Assembly (NCBI GenBank): GCA_946619065.1
Contig: CAMOLY010000045.1
Coordinates: 1 to 8,520, forward strand
Direction: 5' to 3'
Length of the DNA: 8,520 nucleotides
DNA from: an uncultured Clostridia bacterium
Lineage (GTDB): Bacteria; Bacillota; Clostridia; Oscillospirales; Oscillospiraceae
Part shown: positions 6,117 to 8,520 of the stretch, piece by piece
How the letters are laid out: the number at the start of each line of letters is the position of its first letter
How positions within the stretch are numbered: the stretch's first letter is position 1
The notes under the pieces: model-generated
What the model was told of the DNA's origin: nothing
Databases searched by the model: none
What the model saw: the letters and a program-made list of their open reading frames with translations, nothing else
Position numbers and translations under genes: made by a program

Positions 6117-6673
6117 AGAAAACAACACTCGGCCGCGTCTTTGACAGGACGATGCTGCTCTACTTGGTTCTCGGCATTGTGAATTACGGAGTCTGCAACG
6201 CAATCATGCTCATCGTCCACCACGTGCTGCACGTGGACCGGACGCCAAGTCTCCTCCTGGAATTCTTCCTGCAGACCGGTATCTCGTTTCTGCTCAACCG
6301 CTATGTGACCTTCCGCGGGATCGAGATCTCCCGCTGGTGGCCGCTGAAGTTCGTAGTCTCGGTGGGACTGAGCTATCTGGTCGCGAAGGTCCTGCTGCTG
6401 CACGTCTTCGAATTTCTGATCATCCGTCGGCCGCTGTGTACGGTTGCGCTCTGGCTGCACCGGACGGTGGTACCGGACTCCGATTACGCGAAGTTCCTGG
6501 ACAGTTTGGTCATGCTGGGCACGACCTTCATCTACTGTGTGGTAAACTACGTCGGTCAGCGCTACTATGTGTTCAGGCCTCGGAAGCAGGATACAGAATG
6601 TCCGATGCCACCGGCTGGTAGAACAGACGGCGGATCTGTTCCGGATCCTGCGTCTGACCCAGGATCCACATGA
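6113..6673 (+). CDS. GtrA-like family membrane protein
   Basis: 186-aa polytopic membrane protein of the GtrA family. Relatives help move undecaprenyl-phosphate-linked sugars across the membrane or join other cell-surface polysaccharide steps. Four hydrophobic segments are visible at ~14-37, ~46-62, ~78-103 and ~129-148. Family signatures are YLVLGIVNYG in the first segment, NRYVTFRG (62-69) after the second and NYVGQRYYVFR (145-155) after the fourth. It is longer than most family members (~120-145 aa) because of an extra loop between segments 3 and 4 and a hydrophilic Pro/Gly/Asp tail (156-186). That tail is encoded wholly within the 101 nt shared with the convergent asparaginase gene. GGAGGG (6101-6106) serves ATG 6113, which overlaps the GH25 stop. 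A glycosyltransferase partner, common for GtrA, is not adjacent, so the substrate is unknown. Confidence 0.9.
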   Translation: MKKTTLGRVFDRTMLLYLVLGIVNYGVCNAIMLIVHHVLHVDRTPSLLLEFFLQTGISFLLNRYVTFRGIEISRWWPLKFVVSVGLSYLVAKVLLLHVFEFLIIRRPLCTVALWLHRTVVPDSDYAKFLDSLVMLGTTFIYCVVNYVGQRYYVFRPRKQDTECPMPPAGRTDGGSVPDPASDPGST

Positions 6674-7580
6674 GCTTGCCTACCACGGCTTCCGTGGTCA
6701 TGTCGTAGGCCTCCAGAATGCCGAGCCGGGTCTTGAGCCGGTTGCCCACCGAATAGACCGCCAGATCGCTGCCCTCGTTCTCCACCTGGGTTGTCATCAC
6801 GATCGTCTTGCCCCTGGCCATCGCCTCGGCGATCCGGTCGTAGAATTCGGTGCCCCGGTATGAGGGCATGCCGCCCACGCCGAAGCTCTCGATGATCAGA
6901 CCGTTGTTCTGGTCAAGCATCCAGCCCAGCAGTGCGCTGTCGGTGCCCGGGATCATCTTGAGCAGGGCCACCTTCGGGTCGAGCCGGTCGTAGAATGTTG
7001 GCCGCTCGGCGCAGGAGGGACGTATAAAGGGCAGTACGCGGCCGTCGCGGATATAGGCCAGTTCCGGATAGTTGATGCTGGAGAATGCCGCGAAGCTCTT
7101 GGTATGGGTCTTCCTGGCGCGGGTGCCCAGGATTACCTTACCGCTGAAGACAATCATCACGCCGCACAGATCGGAGCAGGCGCAGCGGAAGGCGTCCTCC
7201 AGGTTGATCTTGGAGTCGGTGTTGTCCGAGCCGATGGGCTTTTGCGCCCCGGTCAGGACGATAGGCTTAGGGCTGTCCTGAATCAGATAGGACAGAGCAG
7301 CCGCGGTGTAGGCCATCGTGTCGGTGCCGTGGATAATTACGAATCCGTCGTAGTCGTCATAGCTCTGGCGAATCGCCCGGGCCATCTGGACCCAGCGGGA
7401 GGGCGACATGTTGGTGCTGTCGATCGAGCAGAGCTGGTTGCAGGTCACATCGCAAAAGCTGCGGATCTGCGGCACCTGGCGCATCAGCTGGTCCGTGTTG
7501 AGCTCCGGCGTCAGGCCGTTCTCCTCCGGCTGAGAGGCGATGGTTCCGCCGGTTCCGATGGCAAGAATGCGTTTCATCAT
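6573..7580 (-). CDS. ansA: L-asparaginase, type I (cytoplasmic)
   Basis: Hydrolyses L-asparagine to aspartate and ammonia. The 335-aa length is typical for type I enzymes, and there is no signal peptide, which argues against the secreted type II form. Both family signatures are clear: the nucleophile motif GTGGTIAS near the N-terminus (9-16, catalytic Thr13) and HGTDTM (84-89, Thr86-Asp87), followed by VLTGAQ (108-113), SKINLEDA (123-130) and RARKTHT with the likely catalytic Lys157. The C-terminal small domain contains GLIIESFGVGG (227-237) and TTQVENEGSDL (263-273). Start ATG 7580 is chosen because AAGGGAG is 8 nt upstream; a second ATG follows directly, and the TTG at 7598 precedes the binding site. 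The last ~33 codons overlap the convergent gtrA tail. A good divergent promoter lies upstream. Confidence 0.95.
   Translation of the reverse strand: MMKRILAIGTGGTIASQPEENGLTPELNTDQLMRQVPQIRSFCDVTCNQLCSIDSTNMSPSRWVQMARAIRQSYDDYDGFVIIHGTDTMAYTAAALSYLIQDSPKPIVLTGAQKPIGSDNTDSKINLEDAFRCACSDLCGVMIVFSGKVILGTRARKTHTKSFAAFSSINYPELAYIRDGRVLPFIRPSCAERPTFYDRLDPKVALLKMIPGTDSALLGWMLDQNNGLIIESFGVGGMPSYRGTEFYDRIAEAMARGKTIVMTTQVENEGSDLAVYSVGNRLKTRLGILEAYDMTTEAVVGKLMWILGQTQDPEQIRRLFYQPVASDILYPASEA
6621..6667. other. Two adjacent hairpins inside the gtrA/ansA overlap
   Basis: GAACAGA (6621-6627) pairs with TCTGTTC (6635-6641), and GGATCCTG (6643-6650) pairs with CAGGATCC (6660-6667). Both stems are perfect (7 and 8 bp) with 7- and 9-nt loops. 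There is no U-tract, so they are not classic terminators, but no other terminator is visible for either convergent gene. They also lie in conserved ansA coding sequence and may be fortuitous. Confidence 0.35.
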
Positions 7581-7588
7581 GCAGGTTA

Positions 7589-7595
7589 CTCCCTT
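7589..7595 (-). promoter_or_regulatory. Ribosome binding site that sets the ansA start
   Basis: The minus-strand reading AAGGGAG lies 8 nt from ATG 7580. An upstream in-frame TTG at 7598 would overlap this site, so it is rejected as the start. Confidence 0.7.
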
Positions 7596-7613
7596 CAAGG
7601 CGTATCTCCATTT

Positions 7614-7642
7614 ATTTTACACTACGTTTCGCCCAGTTTCAA
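7614..7642 (-). promoter_or_regulatory. Promoter of ansA
   Basis: On the minus strand TTGAAA (complement of 7637-7642), a 17-bp spacer and TAAAAT (complement of 7614-7619) form a good sigma-A promoter. The -10 box ends 33 nt before ATG 7580. It occupies most of the 81-bp gap between ansA and the divergent HAD gene. I see no comparable plus-strand promoter for the HAD gene in the gap. Confidence 0.8.
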
Positions 7643-7661
7643 CCGTTCGGAGGTATCTTTT

Positions 7662-8303
7662 ATGAAAAATCACAAAAAAGCGATCCTTTGGGATCTGGAC
7701 GGCACCCTCTGGGACGCCTGCGAGACCGTGCGCGATGCCTGGAATGAAGTCTGCAGCGTCCGCGGCATTGACCGGGTTTTCTCCACCGAGGAATACCGCG
7801 GCTGGTGCGGGATGCTTCTGCCCGACATTGCGGCCGCTGCCTTCCCAAAGGCGGACCGTGCATGGCGCGAGGATTTGATCTACGAGCTGTGCGACGCCGA
7901 GTGTATCCCTCTGGCCCAGCGCGGCGGGCAGCTCTTCCCGGAGGAGATCCCGATCCTGGAGCAGCTGCACGAGGAATACTTCATGGCCGTTGTCAGTAAC
8001 TGCGGCGACAACTACATCGAGGCCTTCTTTACCGGAAACCGGACCGGGCAGTATTTCGACGACTATGAATACGCCGTCCGCACCGGCCGCTGCAAGGGGG
8101 AAAACATCCGTCTGGTACTGGAGCGAAACGGAATTGAACAGGCTGTCTATATTGGCGATACGATCCTGGACTTCCAGGCCGCTCAGGAGGCCAGTGTCCC
8201 CTTCATCCACGCTGCCTACGGCTTCGGCCAGGCACCGGATGCGAAGCTCCGCGCCGAACAGTTTGCCCAGCTGCCAGAGCTGATCCGGTCGGTGCTGGGG
8301 TAG
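7662..8303 (+). CDS. HAD-superfamily hydrolase (phosphoglycolate phosphatase-like, subfamily IA)
   Basis: Cytoplasmic phosphatase of 213 aa, predicted to remove phosphate from a small metabolite; the substrate cannot be told from sequence. All four HAD motifs are visible: motif I WDLDGTLWD (nucleophile Asp11, general acid/base Asp13), motif II VVSNCG (Ser112), motif III Lys145 in GRCKGENI, and motif IV YIGDTILDF (Asp166, Asp170). Residues ~16-85 form a helical cap typical of the Gph/PGMB-type subfamily I. Asp11 and Asp13 favour a phosphatase over a dehalogenase. ATG 7662 has CGGAGG (7648-7653) 8 nt upstream, so the much longer open frame starting near 7104, which runs antisense through ansA, is not part of the protein. 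It is divergent from ansA. No terminator is seen directly after the stop. Confidence 0.93.
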   Translation: MKNHKKAILWDLDGTLWDACETVRDAWNEVCSVRGIDRVFSTEEYRGWCGMLLPDIAAAAFPKADRAWREDLIYELCDAECIPLAQRGGQLFPEEIPILEQLHEEYFMAVVSNCGDNYIEAFFTGNRTGQYFDDYEYAVRTGRCKGENIRLVLERNGIEQAVYIGDTILDFQAAQEASVPFIHAAYGFGQAPDAKLRAEQFAQLPELIRSVLG

Positions 8304-8348
8304 GGGACGAGTTCACCAGTCACCAGGGGAAGGATGTGCGTTCACAAG

Positions 8349-8451
8349 TTCGTCCGGGCGCATATCATGCGCCCATCGTGCGAGAGTTGTCCCGGTGGCT
8401 TTGACTGCTGCTCGTCCCGTGCTGTTGGCGCATGATATGCGCCCGGACGAA
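8349..8451. repeat. Two-hairpin inverted-repeat element, copy B
   Basis: Its ends are a perfect 25-bp inverted repeat (8349-8373 against 8427-8451), each beginning TTCGTCCGGGCGCAT when read inward. Each arm also contains its own hairpin: GGGCGCAT-ATC-ATGCGCCC (8356-8374) and GGCGCAT-GAT-ATGCGCC (8427-8443). The ~53-bp centre has no coding capacity. It lies in the ~180-nt spacer after the HAD gene. Copy A at 5034-5132 has the same layout. No target-site duplication was noticed and no transposase is encoded. Confidence 0.8.
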
Positions 8452-8481
8452 GGGAAAGCGAAGGAAATACGAACGGAAAAC

Positions 8482-8507
8482 GGGGGATGGCCTTGCGGCC
8501 ATCCCCC
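8482..8507. terminator. Strong GC hairpin, probable terminator
   Basis: GGGGGATGGCC (8482-8492) and GGCCATCCCCC (8497-8507) form a perfect 11-bp stem with loop TTGC. On the plus strand only TT follows; on the minus strand CGTTTTCCGTT follows, a better U-tract. It could end a minus-strand gene entering from beyond the right edge, act as a bidirectional terminator, or end the HAD transcript ~180 nt after its stop. Confidence 0.6.
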
Positions 8508-8520
8508 TTGCGGTTCGGTT

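Noticed and set aside
3608..6673. A polyglutamate capsule or O-antigen modification cluster
   Set aside because: CapA-like and GtrA-like proteins occur, but capB, capC and glycosyltransferase genes are absent, and the genes are in different transcription units.
7104..7661. Possible 186-residue N-terminal extension of the HAD protein
   Set aside because: It runs antisense through ansA and has no family similarity. The HAD motif I starts properly after ATG 7662, which has a good ribosome binding site.

Overview
The window reads as a chromosomal housekeeping stretch from a GC-rich Gram-positive anaerobe, most likely a clostridial (Bacillota; Oscillospirales/Ruminococcaceae-like) gut bacterium. 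The evidence is the yloU-fakA gene pair typical of Bacillota, strong AGGAGG-type ribosome binding sites, one TTG start, a Gram-positive-type lipoprotein GH25 muramidase, and intergenic spacers rich in palindromes of the CCGTAGGGGC/GGGCGCAT type. The lineage is an inference; nothing in the window proves it.

Layout, left to right. (1) The 3' part of valS (valyl-tRNA synthetase, plus strand) enters from the left edge. (2) A sigma-A-type promoter (1197-1225) drives a two-gene operon: an Asp23/Gls24-family protein (YloU-like) and a fatty-acid kinase FakA (YloV-like). A 16-bp-stem terminator closes the operon (3291-3328). (3) A roughly 280-bp spacer holds a four-unit, 17-bp tandem repeat inside a longer imperfect inverted repeat. 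(4) A membrane-anchored CapA/PGA_cap-type protein lies on the minus strand; its usual Asn-His motif is altered. (5) A 418-bp spacer (4886-5303) contains a two-hairpin repeat element (copy A) and a strong extended -10 promoter. (6) That promoter drives a plus-strand pair, a GH25 muramidase lipoprotein and a GtrA-family membrane protein, which share an ATGA stop/start overlap. (7) The GtrA gene converges on, and overlaps by 101 nt, a minus-strand type I L-asparaginase. (8) Divergent from the asparaginase is a plus-strand HAD-superfamily phosphatase. (9) The right end holds a second, better preserved copy (B) of the two-hairpin element and a strong GC hairpin.

Functionally, FakA phosphorylates FakB-bound fatty acids and is often next to an Asp23-family gene. 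The GH25 lipoprotein, GtrA and CapA-like proteins all point to the cell envelope, but no full capsule or O-antigen cluster is present. The asparaginase and HAD phosphatase are ordinary cytoplasmic metabolic enzymes. No phage, CRISPR, toxin-antitoxin, transposase or RNA gene was found. The most unusual non-genic feature is the pair of ~100-bp two-hairpin elements, whose right hairpins differ by a compensatory base-pair change.
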